A stretch of DNA of 64,000 bases from Heterohyrax brucei (GCA_028571685.1 CM053164.1:42334501-42398500); one strand, 5' to 3'; shown: positions 35,622 through 47,154, numbered from the stretch's first letter. Translations and numbers: made by a program. The notes: generated by a model not told the origin, from the letters alone.

Positions 35622-36064
35622 TACAAGGTCTGACAATGAAGTCGGTGCACTTAATTATTCTAAGTGCTACAGACTGCACTGCTGAATATCACTATAGTCA
35701 CCTTCAAAGTACTCCCCTTGGGAAGCTATACACCGATGTCAGCACCTAGTGCACCCTTTAAAGCAATTTTGGAACTCTTTCCGGAAAGGTCTTTGCTCAT
35801 GGTGGCAAGGTGTCAAGTTTGCAAACGTAACTGTCTAGTTTTCTGTCAGGGAGTTTTTAGGCAGTAAACAAATAACTATATTGGAACACCCTCCCTACTC
35901 TCCTGATCTGGCTCCCAATGACTTTTTCTTTACCTGAAGAGAAAGGAAATATTGGAAGGAAGACATTTCGATGACATTTGGGATATCAAGGGCAATACAA
36001 TGACAGTTCTGATGGTCATTCCATAAAAAGGATGAATTTACAAACTTAGTTGTCAACCCTTGTA
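35622..36064 (+). mobile_element. Short non-autonomous mariner with terminal inverted repeats
   Basis: Left end TACAAGGTCTGACAA (35622) and right end TTGTCAACCCTTGTA (36050-36064) are inverted repeats with two mismatches, each ending in TA. The interior keeps transposase scraps, including the PPYSPDLAP motif near 35900, but is only 443 bp, so the middle of the gene is deleted. Confidence 0.85.
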
Positions 36065-36169
36065 TGTCTATCACACTTTTGCCAATTCAGCTTCTTATAG
36101 GTGTATAACTTACTGAGAGCTCTTACAAAAGTCAACTGTACAACCTTACCCTAAAATCAATATAATTTT

Positions 36170-36830
36170 TCCATCACTGAAAACTGAAATTCAGTACTTC
36201 AGAAACAATAATCCTCCTCATCCCCTCTCTCACCTCCCCTAGTAACTGATAATAAACTTTGGTCTTTATACACTTGCCTGTATTTCTCTTTTTATATGAC
36301 TAAGGTCATGTGTTATTTGTCCTTCTGTGATTGTCCTACTGGACTCAGCATAATGTCTTCAAGCTCCAACCATGTTGTAGCATGTATCAAGACTTGATTT
36401 ATCCTAACTGGCTGAGTAATACTCCATTGTATGTATGTATCATATTTTGTTTAATCATTCATCTGTTGATAGGCATTTAGTTTGTTTCCACCTTTTGGCT
36501 ATTGGCAGTGCAGTGAATATTGGTGTACAAGTCTCTGCTTTCAAGTCTTTTGAGTGGAATTGATGGGTCAAATGGGAGTTCTGTTTTTAGTGTTTGGTGA
36601 ACCACCACACTTTTTTCCACAATTGCTGTACCATTTTGTGTTCCCACCAGCAATTGATAAGGATTCTGATTTCCCCACATCCTCCTTTATTTTTCTAAAG
36701 TCTAGACATTCTAGTTAGAGTGAAATGGTATCTCACTGTAGTTTTTATTTGCATCTCTCTGATGGTTTATTGTGTTGAACATCTTTCACCTGTTTGGTGG
36801 ATGTTGGAATGTTGAGCTTCAACTGTTGAG
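36170..36830 (-). mobile_element. Old L1 3' part (ORF2 end and 3' UTR)
   Basis: The + strand carries complement landmarks of L1 ORF2 C-terminus: GTAATACTCCATTGTATGTA, CATTCATCTGTTGATAGGCA and AGTGAAATGGTATCTCACTG. Heavily mutated. Confidence 0.7.
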
Positions 36831-37543
36831 TCTCGTCTATTTCAGGCTTATCCTTACTCCCTAAATATAGCCCTTTAAGGATCCCACTGAAAGCCTGAGG
36901 TATTTATTAGACTCCTTTCTCCACAATCCCTAACATCTTATGTTTGTTCACCTATTTGTTTTCATAAAACTACTGAAAGTTCTGCTTAGCTTCTTATCCT
37001 CAAGTTAGCCTGAGTCAGCTTCTGCTTGAGAACTGGCAAATGACTTGAGAAGAAATTATAGGCTCACCATTCTACATTTCTCTTCTTTCTGGGACTTTGC
37101 CTCCTCTAGTCTTTAATGCCTTCATAGTTCTTCAATGAATTGAAATGGATTTGTTTGTTTGTTTTTCAGCATTTCATCCAACTTTTCTAGTTTCTCCTAG
37201 TTGGGTTATTTTTATCTCTCCATTTTTCCCCATTCTATAGGTTGGAAGTTGTGTACTGATTCTTTTAGTGGTTACAGAAGAAATTTCAATATTTGTACTT
37301 ATCCATTTCACTATTAAGAATCGTTTTATCAGTGCTGTTAAATTCATCCATTGAAGTTTTAATTTCGGAACTGTACTCACAATTTCTAGAAATACTATTT
37401 GGTTCTTTTTTTAATCTGCTAGATCATGTTTTATGGTTTTCTGTTTCTTATACATATAATTGAATCTTGTACTTTATTTCTTTAAATGTATGCACATGAT
37501 TTTCTAATCTAGGTCTGATAATTCCAATATCTGATGTCTTTTT
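36831..37543. other. Gene-free, unassigned DNA, perhaps old L1
   Basis: AT-rich sequence with no clear element boundary. T-rich stretches around 37150 and 37400 look LINE-derived, but I cannot place them. Confidence 0.35.
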
Positions 37544-37698
37544 GGAAACTCTGGTGGTGTAGTGGTTGAGTGCTGTGGCTGCTAACCAAAAGGCTGACAG
37601 TTTGAATCCACGAAGATGCTCCTTGGAAATTCTATGGATGCAGTTCTATTCTGTCCTATCCAGTCTCTGTGACTCAGAATCAACTTGACAACAGCAGT
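37544..37698 (+). mobile_element. AfroSINE
   Basis: Head CTCTGGTGGTGTAGTGGTTG; body TGCTCCTTGGAAATTCTATG; tail CTGTGACTCAGAATCAACTT. Confidence 0.93.
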
Positions 37699-37969
37699 TT
37701 AGTTTCTTTCGTTTTGATTTCTTCTTTTTTGTTTCTACTTTCTTTTGTTTCTGCAGATGCAGTTGTTTTAGAATATTTAATATTTCCCATTCATGCTTAA
37801 CATTTGTGAAATTGGTACATGTTTTACAAGTGATGATATTTCATAGTTTAATTGGTAGGTTTTTTTCTCTTCTTATGTTTGATGGAATACAATATTTGTG
37901 GGAATTTTTTTGAAGGTTACGGTAAAGATCTTCCTCAGAAAGTATTTCAATTGCTTTTGATGATGGCAC

Positions 37970-38078
37970 CCACCAGCCGCTCCATGAGAGAAAGGCTTGG
38001 CAACTTGTTCCTATAAAGATTACTGCCTTGGAAACTGTCTTATGAGGTTGCTATCAGTCAGAATTGACTCAATGGCAT
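37970..38078 (+). mobile_element. AfroSINE fragment (head missing)
   Basis: CACCAGCCGCTCCATGAGAG to TTGCTATCAGTCAGAATTGA; the tRNA-like head is missing. Confidence 0.7.
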
Positions 38079-38560
38079 GTGATAACATAGTTCCATCAAC
38101 TCAGCATCATTTTTAAATTCTTGATGTGAGAGTTCTTTTAAGGCCACCCAGAGAATATGAAATTGAACTGAAAAAAAAAACACAAAACTCAGCCTGTGGT
38201 TACAACTTCCCAGGAACTCCCTCCAACTCCTTGAACTTTAGCTGGTGTCATGGCAACTTACTCTGTAGCTCCCAGGGGATAGAAATGAAAGGGAGATTTG
38301 TCATTCAGAAGTTCCAGTCGAATGTGGGAAAGGTCTTGCACTGGATTTTTTTTCACCTTGTTTTTATGATTTGTGTTTTTGCAGTTTTCTTTAAAAAGTT
38401 CTTCTCTGCCCTAGGTCACAAAGATTTCCTCTTACATTTTTCGTCCTTCTTTGTGTTTTCCAGTTTTGCCTTTCACATTTCAAACCATCTGGAATCCACC
38501 TCTATATATGCTGTTAGAAAGTGATCTGGTTTTATTTTTCTTATTATAGCGAACCAGTTC
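38079..38560. other. Gene-free, unassigned DNA
   Basis: No recognised element or exon. The 132-codon frame at 38126-38524 has no motif or splice signals and looks like chance. Confidence 0.4.
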
Positions 38561-39350
38561 TTCCAAGACTATTTCCTAAAGACTCTTTTTCCTTTGATTT
38601 ATGAAACTCCCTTTATCATATTAAGATGCCATGTATATGTGAGTCTGTCTCTGAGTTTTCTATTTTGTTCCATTGGTCTATTTGTTTCTGTTTTTATTAC
38701 TACTGTTTTGTTGTGTGTCTCAGTGTTCACTATGTAAGTATTTTCTTTGCTCTTCTTTTAAAGGTTGATTTAACTATATGTGGACTTTTATTTTTCCAAA
38801 TAAATTTCAGAGAGTTTAAGGAGTTCCTCAAATGTCTCAATTAGAATTTTGATTGGAAATACACTAAAACATAATTGAAAATGCATTAAAATATAATTCA
38901 GTTTGGGAAGTACTGGTATCTTATAATTGGGATGTCTCATCATTTAATCATGTCATCCTCTGTATCTTTTATTAGAATTCAATAATTTTCTACATGAAGG
39001 TCTTCTGTATTCCTGGTTTATACAGCAACAATTTATCATATTTACTACTGTTGTAAATCACAACCTCATCTTTTTCTAGCTTTTTGCTGCAATAGAATGA
39101 TGTTATTGATATATGCATGTGGTTCTATTCTGCAAGTTTCATGAATTCTACTACTAACTCTGTTGGAGAACATTTTTGGTTATCATTTCAGTTGCTTCCA
39201 TACTTGTTTATCTACTCAAATGATCTATTTTCCCAAATTTTGCTGTTTTCCCTCAAAATTTAGCCATTGTATCAAGTTTTTCACATTTATTAATGTGTAG
39301 TTACTCAAAAAAGTTTTTTTTTTCACCCTTCTTCATCTGTTTCCTCTTTA
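38560..39350 (-). mobile_element. Old L1 ORF2 remnant
   Basis: Complement landmarks of L1 ORF2: TTTCTATTTTGTTCCATTGG (38657) and the following CTGTTTTTATTACTACTGTT. No frame survives. Confidence 0.6.
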
Positions 39351-39640
39351 TTTCTAGTGAAATTTTCATTTATTTTGACCTATTCCTCTCAGGACATTAC
39401 CAGCCCAGGCTGCTTGTGTTTTCATTTTTAGGTTTCCTGGCTACACAGTAACTGTAAATTGGAGATGGAAACTAATATGAGGATAGACACATATTAACAT
39501 TCTCAGAGAAAACACTTTTCCTACTGAGAGCTCAAGTTTCCTTACCTGGTGGGCAGATTGTTTTTTGTATCTACCTGTCCACTGAATGTGTAGTCCTTTG
39601 AAGATCTTGACTTTTTCTGGGGTGTTAATTCCAAATAAAG

Positions 39641-39802
39641 GAGCCCTGGTGGAGCAGTCGAGCCCTAATGATCCAGTGGTTAACTGCTAACTGAAAGGTT
39701 GGCAGTCTGAATCCACTACCTGCTGCTTGGAAATTATATGGGCTGGTTCTTCTCTGTCCTACAAGGCTGTTATGAATCAGAATGTACTCCACAGCCATGG
39801 GT
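39641..39802 (+). mobile_element. AfroSINE with 13-bp target duplication
   Basis: Perfect duplication TTAATTCCAAATA at 39625-39637 and 39803-39815 around a full unit with a slightly expanded head (GAGCCCTGGTGGAGCAGTCG). Confidence 0.95.
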
Positions 39803-39815
39803 TTAATTCCAAATA

Positions 39816-40479
39816 TCCATTGTAAACCTTGTCTCTTATCCTTCCTTTGCTGTTAACCAGGGTCTTTTAGCGACTGTAACTGCAGATGCCCTAAGGTGGT
39901 GAAGTGTCAGCTGACTTTCTACTTTTTTAGTTTTGTCTGTATTTTTAGCCCCTGGGAATATCCATTACTGTCTTGTGGGGTGTTTGTTATATTTCATTAA
40001 GCACTTTCAGGTATTTTGTAGAGGGAAAGTTTGTTCAGATTATTTAGGTCTCTCATATCATGTATAGATCATTTGAGATAAATTTATAAAAAGATCATTT
40101 GTAAGCTTGGTAACCTGTGCTTCAACATCAATTTTCCTTTTATTTCTTATTTTTAACCTCTGGTCTACTGTGGTCATCAATTAAATAATACATGAAGAAG
40201 CATAAAATCTATTTTAAACTGTCTAGGGATCTGATAATGAGGGGTGCTCAGCTGAATAATAAGCTGACTGATTGAGTCATAACCATATTCATGAAGCTCC
40301 CCCTTATAGTTATGTAGGTTCTTCTGACACACTTGACAGACAGTTAGAGATGGGTGTCTTGATTCAAAGGGAATATTTGTTTTATTTGAAGTAGCTACAA
40401 ATGTCATTATTGCATTTCAAATGACCTGGGATATCTTTTTTAAAACTCTAGGAGTTCACTTCTATTGTTGTTAGATGGG
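39816..40479. other. Gene-free, unassigned DNA
   Basis: No gene or clearly bounded repeat recognised. Confidence 0.4.
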
Positions 40480-40630
40480 ATCCCTGGTGGCACAGTGGTT
40501 AAGGTTTGACTGCTTGCCAAAAGGTTGACAGTTCAAACCCACCAGCCACTTCTTTGAAACCCAATGGTGCAGTTCTACTCTGTCCTGTAAAGTCACTATG
40601 AGTTGGAATCAACTCAATGGCAACAGACTT
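40480..40630 (+). mobile_element. AfroSINE
   Basis: Head GATCCCTGGTGGCACAGTGG; tail GTCACTATGAGTTGGAATCA; followed by a T-rich stretch. Confidence 0.93.
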
Positions 40631-41117
40631 TTTTTGTTCTTTTTCTTCCTTTCTTTTCTTCTTTATCTTTTTTAAATTGTGCTTTAGATGAAAGCTTAAA
40701 AAGCCAATCAGTTTCTCATTAAAAACACATATATTTCTTTGTGAACCAATGGTTATATCTCAAAGACCAAGAAGTTTGGGTAAAGTTAAATTCTTTACAC
40801 CACAGGTAATAATTGTTGCTATGCTTACAGATTTCAACCATATAAATAGCTGTGTCTATGAGATGTGCTGCTGTCAGTGGGGTTTCTAATCTAGAATATA
40901 ACCTGTTTGTATTTTTTGCTTTTGTGTCTCCGTAGACTTCAAAGCAGCATAAGCTGAAAAAGATCCAGAAACTCACAGGTCAGAAAAATCCAATTCTTTA
41001 CTCTTTTGTTTCCAAAGACTCTACTTCAGATCTGCTTTAACAGTAGCTTTAAATGGCAGGTAGAGGGAGGTTGAAAAAGAGGATACAAATAAAGGGACAC
41101 TTCCTGAATACTCTGGG

Positions 41118-41184
41118 GGTCAGTTCTACCCCGGTCCCTAGGGTCGCCATGAGTCGGGTCTGACTCGACGGCACTTGGCTGACT
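41118..41184 (+). mobile_element. AfroSINE tail fragment
   Basis: GGGTCGCCATGAGTCGGGTC and GACTCGACGGCACTTGGC are close to the SINE consensus tail, so it is young but strongly 5'-truncated. Confidence 0.85.
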
Positions 41185-41498
41185 ACTGTTTCAGCGTCTC
41201 CACTTTCAAAGAGACATGAATCCCTCCATAATTCTTTCAATGCTTCCTTTACTCTTTTTCTTTTGTGCAAAGCCCGAAGTATTAGGCAAAAAACTTAATA
41301 AGATTAGGGAATGTAAAAAGAGACTATCAAGAATTTGGTGAGGAAAGTCTCAGTATCTTTTTTTCTCACCCTAGACACCAGATAGCTTGCTTTGGAGGAA
41401 TAGATATGGATTATGACTTCTGTTTTCCCAATTCCACTTCCCTATTACCATGAGTATCTTGTTCATATCCACCACATGGTGAATGTAGTATTAAAAAA

Positions 41499-41657
41499 AA
41501 GACAAGAACAACTAAACTGAGTTGATTCTGACTCATGTTTACCCTATAGAACAGGGTAGAACGGCCTCATATAGTTTCCAAGGAGTACACGGTGGACCTG
41601 AACTACCAGCCTTTTGCTTAGCAAGCGAACTCTTAACCACTATGCCACCAGGGTTTT
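41499..41657 (-). mobile_element. AfroSINE, inverted
   Basis: Complement of a full unit: CTAAACTGAGTTGATTCTGA to CTATGCCACCAGGGTTTTC. Confidence 0.93.
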
Positions 41658-41679
41658 CAAAGGTAGTATAAACTAAAAT

Positions 41680-41841
41680 AAAACCAAACCCACTGCTGCT
41701 GAGTTGCTTCTGACTCATAACAACTGTAGAGGACAGAGTAGAACTGCCCTGCAGAGTTTCCAAGCAGCATCTGGAGGACTTGAACTGCTGACTTTTTGGT
41801 TAGCAGCCGTAACACTTAATCACTACTCCACCAGTGTTTTC
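41680..41841 (-). mobile_element. AfroSINE, inverted, next to the previous copy
   Basis: AAAACCAAACCCACTGCTGC to CTCCACCAGTGTTTTC. CAAAGGTAGTA occurs on both sides (41658 and 41842), a probable target duplication. Confidence 0.93.
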
Positions 41842-41910
41842 AAAGGTAGTACAGTGTAGTTTAAAAAAAAAAAAAAAAACCTTAAGACTGGAGTTAAGTC
41901 TGATTCTTGA

Positions 41911-41972
41911 AGCTTGGTAGTTCAGGTCCACCATGTACTCCTTGGAAACTATATGAGGCAGTTCTACCCTGA
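41911..41972 (+). mobile_element. AfroSINE internal fragment
   Basis: GTAGTTCAGGTCCACCATGT to GAGGCAGTTCTACCCTGATT, head and tail missing. Confidence 0.6.
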
Positions 41973-43294
41973 TTCTTGCTCTTAATTAGCTTTACAATTT
42001 GGGGCATGACTTCATCTGTGCTTCCTTATTTGAAAAATTAGGAGGCTGGACTGGGGGATGCCAATAGTTAATGATGTTAACAGATTATTTACCTCTACTC
42101 CCAGATCCACAGTGGGAAGAAGATCTCAGAATGGGTTGCACTGAAGCTAACCTGACATAGTGAGTCTATTCCATCTTCATTGTGTCTATTCTTTCTGCCT
42201 TCAGCCTATCATACTGATAAATTCTGTGAAAGTTAGAAGTCAGTTTCCTGGGACTGTATTTTACTTAGAGGGATAGCTGTCTCCTTTTTTTTTTTTAAAT
42301 TAATTTTTTATTTAATATAACTGAGTGACAATGTACATTCCCGTATAAATTTACATGCCCACCTATATGCAGCTTCCATTGCTCTCCCTGCCCGGTGACA
42401 GCACACTGTTCCTCTCTGCTCCATACATGTCTCATTCTCCCAACAGTCTCTTTTTCCCCTCCTCTCCACTCACTCTCCTTTCTCCAGTCAGAGGTCAGCA
42501 GGATGATATCCTATAGATGTACAGAAACATAAAGTGCATCCAATATATGGTCACTGCATCGCCAAGTCCAATACATTCCTGTTCGAAGAGTGGACCTTCG
42601 TTATGATTTATGGTCAAGGGCAGCATCAGGGCGAGGGGCCATGCTCCCAGGGGAACCCCGAAACTGCTGGACCATCAATTGAGGTCTTTTAGTGGGTATC
42701 TCAGGGTGCACCCCTTTTTATTCTTGTGTTGCCAGTGAGACTCAACTTAGTGAGCTCCATCGTGGCTATCACTGGTGGTGGCCAGGCACCATTCGGTTCT
42801 TCCGGTCCCAAGTCGATGTAGGCACCCACTGATGTGAGTCTCTTTATCTTCTGGGTTGTCTTTCCCCCGTGTCATTTTGGTCCTCGGTGAGCATCCGTTC
42901 CTGCTGAGTTGGGATCATTTGCTGAGCCCTCGGATGGCAGCCTGGCAGCTTTTCAGGCCCCAGACGCCACTCACCAACGTGGGGTGCAGAGAGCCCTCTT
43001 AGCAAAACGCTAGTTGTGCCAATTGGCCTTGCTTTTGCCTAAGAGCATGGTCCCCTGCCCCCTGCCCCAGCTACTCTATCCTTGCAATATTGGGTTAAGA
43101 TGGAAGGAGTGCTCATGTTATGCTTAAGTCCACTTAATATTGTCCTTGTTTCTAATGTGTGCTATCACCGATTTCACCCAACCAGATTCCTAGCAACTAT
43201 CTAACCTAAACCCTCCCCCCTCTCCCCCTCCCTCCCCTCCCTTGCAGCTGTCAGAGTCTTTTCTTCTATACACAAGTCTGTTTTTGAGATCTTA

Positions 43295-44470
43295 TCATAG
43301 AGGTCTCATACAATATTTGTCCTTTTGTCGCTGACTGCTTTCACTGAACATGATGTCTTCCAGTTGAAACCAGGTCATGAGATGTTTCCTGGAGTCATCG
43401 TTGTTCTTTATCATTGTGTAGTGCTCCATTGAATATATATACCATAGTTTACCTATCCATTCTTCTGTTGTTGGGCATCTGGGTTGATTCCATCTTTTTG
43501 CTATCGTGGACTGTGCTGCGATAAACGTTCTGGTGCACGTGTCCGTTGGTGTGAAAGGCCTTGATTCTGTAGGATATATTCCAAGTAGTGGAATTACTGG
43601 GTCAAATGGTATATCAATATCCATTTTTTTAAGGAAGCGCCAGATTGCTTTCCAAAGAGGCTGGACCATTTTGCAACCCCACCAACAGTGTAGGAGGGTT
43701 CCACTTTCTCCACAGCCTCTCCAGCATTTGTTGTTTTGTGTTTTTTGGATCACGGCCAACCTTGTTGGGGTGAGATGGTATCTCTTTGTCGTCTTGATTT
43801 GAATTTCTTTAATAACTAAAGATCGTGAACACGTCCACATGTGTTTTTTGGCTGCCTGGATCTGTTTTTTAATGAAATGTCTGTCCATCTCCTTTGCCCA
43901 TCGCTTAATTGGATGGTTTATCTTCTTCTTGTTGATATTTTGTAGTATCTTATAGATTATGGAGATCAGGCATCGGTCTGACATGGAGTTGCCAAATATT
44001 TTTTCCTGTTCTGTAGGTGTTCTTTTAATTCTATTAATAAAGACTTTGGATGAGCAAAAATGTTTGATTCTTAATAGTTCCCATTTATCTATTTTCTCTT
44101 CTGATGATTGTGGTTTGTTTGACAGATTTTGGAGTCTGTCCACATTGTGTGTTAAAACTTCCATTGTTGTTCCTACCTTTTCTTGGATGAACTTTATCAT
44201 TTTAAGTTCGATATTTAGGTCTTTTATCCAGTTGGAGTTGGTTTTTGTATAAGGTGTAAGATACGGATTTTGTTTCAGTTTATTGCAGATGGATATACAA
44301 TTTTGCCAGCACCATTTGTTGAAGATACTGTTTTTACCCCAGTTTAATGTCTTAGGGCCTTTGTCGAATATCAATTGTTCATAGGTAGATGGTGTCATCT
44401 CTGGGGTCTCAATTCTGTTCCACTGATTGATCTGTCTGTTCTTATACCAGTACCAGGCTGTTTTGACCAC
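43295..44470 (-). pseudogene. L1 copy D ORF2, C-terminal part
   Basis: 391 open codons in the same frame as the RT segment, separated only by the TGA near 44552. Contains the conserved KTAWYWYKNR block and the Cys-rich CWRGCGESGTLLHCWWGC motif of L1 ORF2. Confidence 0.94.
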
Positions 44471-44551
44471 TGTGGCAGTGTAATATGTTCTAAAGTCGGG
44501 TAATGAGAGGCCTCCCAGTGTGTTTCGCTTCTTTAGTAGTACCTTGCTTAA

Positions 44552-45853
44552 TCAGAGCTTCTTCCCTTTCCTAACAAAATTGGTGATTTGTTTCTCCATC
44601 TCATTAAAAAATGTCACTGGAACTTGTATTGGGATTGCATTATATAAATAGATTGCTTTGGGTAAAATAGACATTTTCACAATGTTAAGTCTTCCTATCC
44701 ATGAGTAGGGTAGGTTTTTCCATTTATGTAAGTCTCTCTTAGTTTCTTGTAGTAAGGGCTTGTAGTTCTCTTTGTAAAGGTCTGTTATGTCGTCTCTGGT
44801 TAGATTAATTCCTACGTACTTTATCTTCTTAGGGGCTATAGTAAATGGTACTGATTTGATGATTTCTTTGTTAACAGTCTCGTTGTTGGTATAAAGGAAT
44901 CCTACTGATTTACTTATGTTTATCTTGTATCCTGAGACTTTGCTGAACTCTTCTATCAGTTTGAGTAGTTTACTTATAGATTCCTTGGGATTCTCTGCAT
45001 ATACAATCATATCATCTGCAAACAGGGAGATTTTGACTTCTTCTTTGCTGATGCAGATGCCCTTTATTTCTTGGTCTTGTCTAATTGCTCTGGCTAAAAC
45101 TTCTAGCACAATGTTGAATAGAAGAGGTGAGAGTGGGCAGCCTTGTCTAGTTCCTGAGCTCAAGGAAAAGTCTTTCAGTCTCTCTCCATTCAGGATGACG
45201 TAGGCAATTGGCTTTGTATAAATGGCCCTTATTGTGTTGAGGAATTTGCCATCTATGCCCATTTTGCTAAGAGTTTTTAGCATGAATGGGTGTTGGACTT
45301 TATCAAATGCCTTTTCTCCATCAATGAACAAAATCAGGTGATCATTGTCTTTTGTGTTATTTATGTGGTTAATCACATTAATTGTTTTTCTGATGTTGAA
45401 CCAGCCTTGCATCCCTGGTATGAATCCTACTTGGTCATGATGGATTATTTTCTTGATACGTTCTTGTATTCTATTGGCAAGAATTTTGTTCAAGAGTTTT
45501 GCATCTAGATTCATGAGTGATATTGGTCTGTAGTTCTCTTTCTTTGTTGGGTCTTTCCCCGGCTTAGGTATCAGGGTTATGCTGGCTTCATAGAATGAGT
45601 TTGGGAGTACTCCATCCCTTTCTATACTGTGAAATAGTCTCAGTAGTATCGGAAACAACTCTTCTCTAAATGCTTGGTAGAATTCTGCAGTGAAGCCATC
45701 TGGACCCGGACTTTTTTTGGTTGGCAGTGTTTTGATGACCTTTTCAATCTCTTCCTTTGTGATGGATTTATTATGTCGTTCTGCTTCGTGTTGTGATAAT
45801 TTGGGTAGGTGGTATGAGTCAAGGAATTGGTCCATTTCCCCTAGGTTTTCCAA
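44552..45853 (-). pseudogene. L1 copy D ORF2, linker end and reverse transcriptase
   Basis: 433 open codons with the RT landmarks [27 protein letters not shown] and the catalytic FADD (45011-45022) intact. It ends at a single TGA after the RT domain; the frame then continues in the next segment. The N-terminal endonuclease is absent, so it could not mobilise itself. Confidence 0.95.
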
Positions 45854-45879
45854 TTTGTTAGAGTTTTCATAGTATTCTG

Positions 45880-46224
45880 TTATGATATTTTTGATTTCTG
45901 TTGCATCTGTGGTGACAACCCCCTCTCATTTCTAATTTGGGTTATTTGTTTCCTTTCCTGCTTTTCTTTAGTAAGTTTAACTAGTGGTTTGTCAATTTTG
46001 TTGATCTTTTCAAAAAACCAGCTTTTGGTCTTTTCAATTGTTTTTCTATTCTCTAATTCATTTAGCTCTGCTCTAATCTTGATGATCTCATTTCTTGTGG
46101 TGCCTGAGGGGTTCCTCTGTTGTTCTCTTTCTACTTGTTCAAGCTGTAGGGTTAGTTCCTTGATTTGGCTTCTTTCCTCCTTCCAGATGTGTGCATTTAT
46201 AGAGATAAACAGATCTCTGAACAC
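45880..46224 (-). pseudogene. L1 copy D ORF2 linker, shifted frame
   Basis: Carries the pre-RT linker (EQVEREQQ, ENRKTIEKTKSWFFEKINKI). It is offset from the RT frame by an indel in a run of Gs near 45920; otherwise it would be continuous with it. Confidence 0.85.
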
Positions 46225-46892
46225 TGCTTTGGCTGTATCCCATAGGTTCTAGTAGGAAGTGTTTTCGTTCTCATTGGAATCCATGAATTTCTTTAATTCA
46301 TCCTTGATTTCCTCTATAACCCATGATTCTGATTCTGTTGCAGGCCCCCCAAAGCTGGTGGCACTGGGTAAATTACTACTTTTCTGTCGGAGAAGCACTG
46401 TCCTGTTTGCAGGCCCTGGCTCCCAGGCTAAGAATGAGGTCCCGCTAGAATCTCCGTATCCAACACAGCGTCCGGCATACTGGCTATGAAACTCCCTACA
46501 AATGCTGCTGAGACAGATATATAAAACGACAGGCTCAAAGTGGCTAGATTAACAGAGTCCCAAGCCTGGCTCTCAAAATATGGGAATTTCGCCTGCCTGT
46601 CCCCCCAGCAACATGTCTGAGTTTAGCCACTAGGCACAACCCTGCTCCGCCCGCCGGCCAAGACAGAGGAAAAAAAAAAGTCAAAATGGTGCGTTTACCT
46701 TCGGTCCCTGAGAGCCAGGGCTAGCCAGGAGCGGGAGTCAGCATAAGAGAGGAGAGTTTTCGCTCAGTGGTATGAAGTCCAAAGTAACAGCCCTGTGCCG
46801 TGTCCTGGGGCTGATTAGGTGACCAGAAGGCTCCGTTTGATTATGAATTCAGGTCTGGTTTCCAGAGGGATATAAGGAGACGTGTGCTTAGT

Positions 46893-46903
46893 CCGCCATC
46901 TTG
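46893..46903 (-). promoter_or_regulatory. YY1-like site at the L1 copy D 5' end
   Basis: The reverse strand reads CAAGATGGCGG, 12-22 bases from the L1 start. A YY1 site at this position directs accurate L1 initiation in human L1; it is intact here. Confidence 0.7.
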
Positions 46904-46932
46904 ACTCCGCCTCCGATAGCTATCTCCTTTTT

Positions 46933-47018
46933 AAGTCTTTCTTACTATTGATTTCCTTCCCAATACTTTAATATCACTTCTATTTTGTTGACATACTCTG
47001 TTGTATCCAGTTTTTCAG
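46933..47018. other. Pyrimidine-rich DNA ahead of the linking-exon candidate
   Basis: Non-repeat sequence between the L1 target duplication and the acceptor at 47018; it supplies a long polypyrimidine tract for splicing. Confidence 0.4.
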
Positions 47019-47140
47019 GATTCCTTGTATGCTGGGCACAGGACTATACACTCTGGTCAATGGATAGGAGTCTTCAAAACATCTTCAGACATTTGGAAAG
47101 TGCAAGGTCAGACAACAGTAGTTTTTTGGCAGAGTTCAAG
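47019..47140 (+). CDS. Candidate small linking exon of SPATA31H1 (two boundary models)
   Basis: This lies in apparently non-repeat DNA just 5' of the giant exon. A pyrimidine-rich tract ends at TTTTTCAG (47018). Model 1 runs 47019-47140 to a donor AAG|GTAGAA; it is 122 nt (3n+2), open in phase 0, and restores the giant-exon frame. Model 2 runs 47042-47106, from acceptor GGCACAG to donor AAG|GTCAGA; it is 65 nt (3n+2) and also restores the frame. Its peptide contains RSLQNIFRHLESA, which resembles the short amphipathic helix that follows the membrane segment in SPATA31 proteins. I favour model 2 for its peptide and model 1 for its stronger acceptor. Frame compatibility alone has about a one-in-three chance of arising at random, so this stays tentative. 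Confidence 0.32.
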
Positions 47141-47154
47141 GTAGAACTTTTAAG

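Larger units (their letters stand above)
42285..46914 (-). mobile_element. L1 copy D, young, internally deleted, with target duplication
   Basis: On the reverse strand it starts GGAGGCGGAGTCAAGATGGC (46914) and ends in a 12-base poly(A) (T run 42285-42296). Flanks GATAGCTGTCTCCTTTTT (42272) and GATAGCTATCTCCTTTTT (46915) are a target-site duplication with one mismatch. The 5' UTR (46328-46914) joins directly to the ORF2 linker, so ORF1 and the endonuclease are missing. The rest of ORF2 is nearly intact: one TGA near 44552 and one frameshift in a G run near 45920. Confidence 0.94.

Noticed and set aside
38126-38524. 132-codon open frame with hydrophobic C-terminal part
   Set aside because: No similarity recognised, Phe-rich because the DNA is T-rich, and it directly follows SINE debris.
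42285-46914. Spliced-L1 origin for copy D
   Set aside because: The uninterrupted sibling (copy C, near 30790) shows no AG acceptor at the equivalent junction point, so splicing is not supported; kept only as a hypothesis to test.
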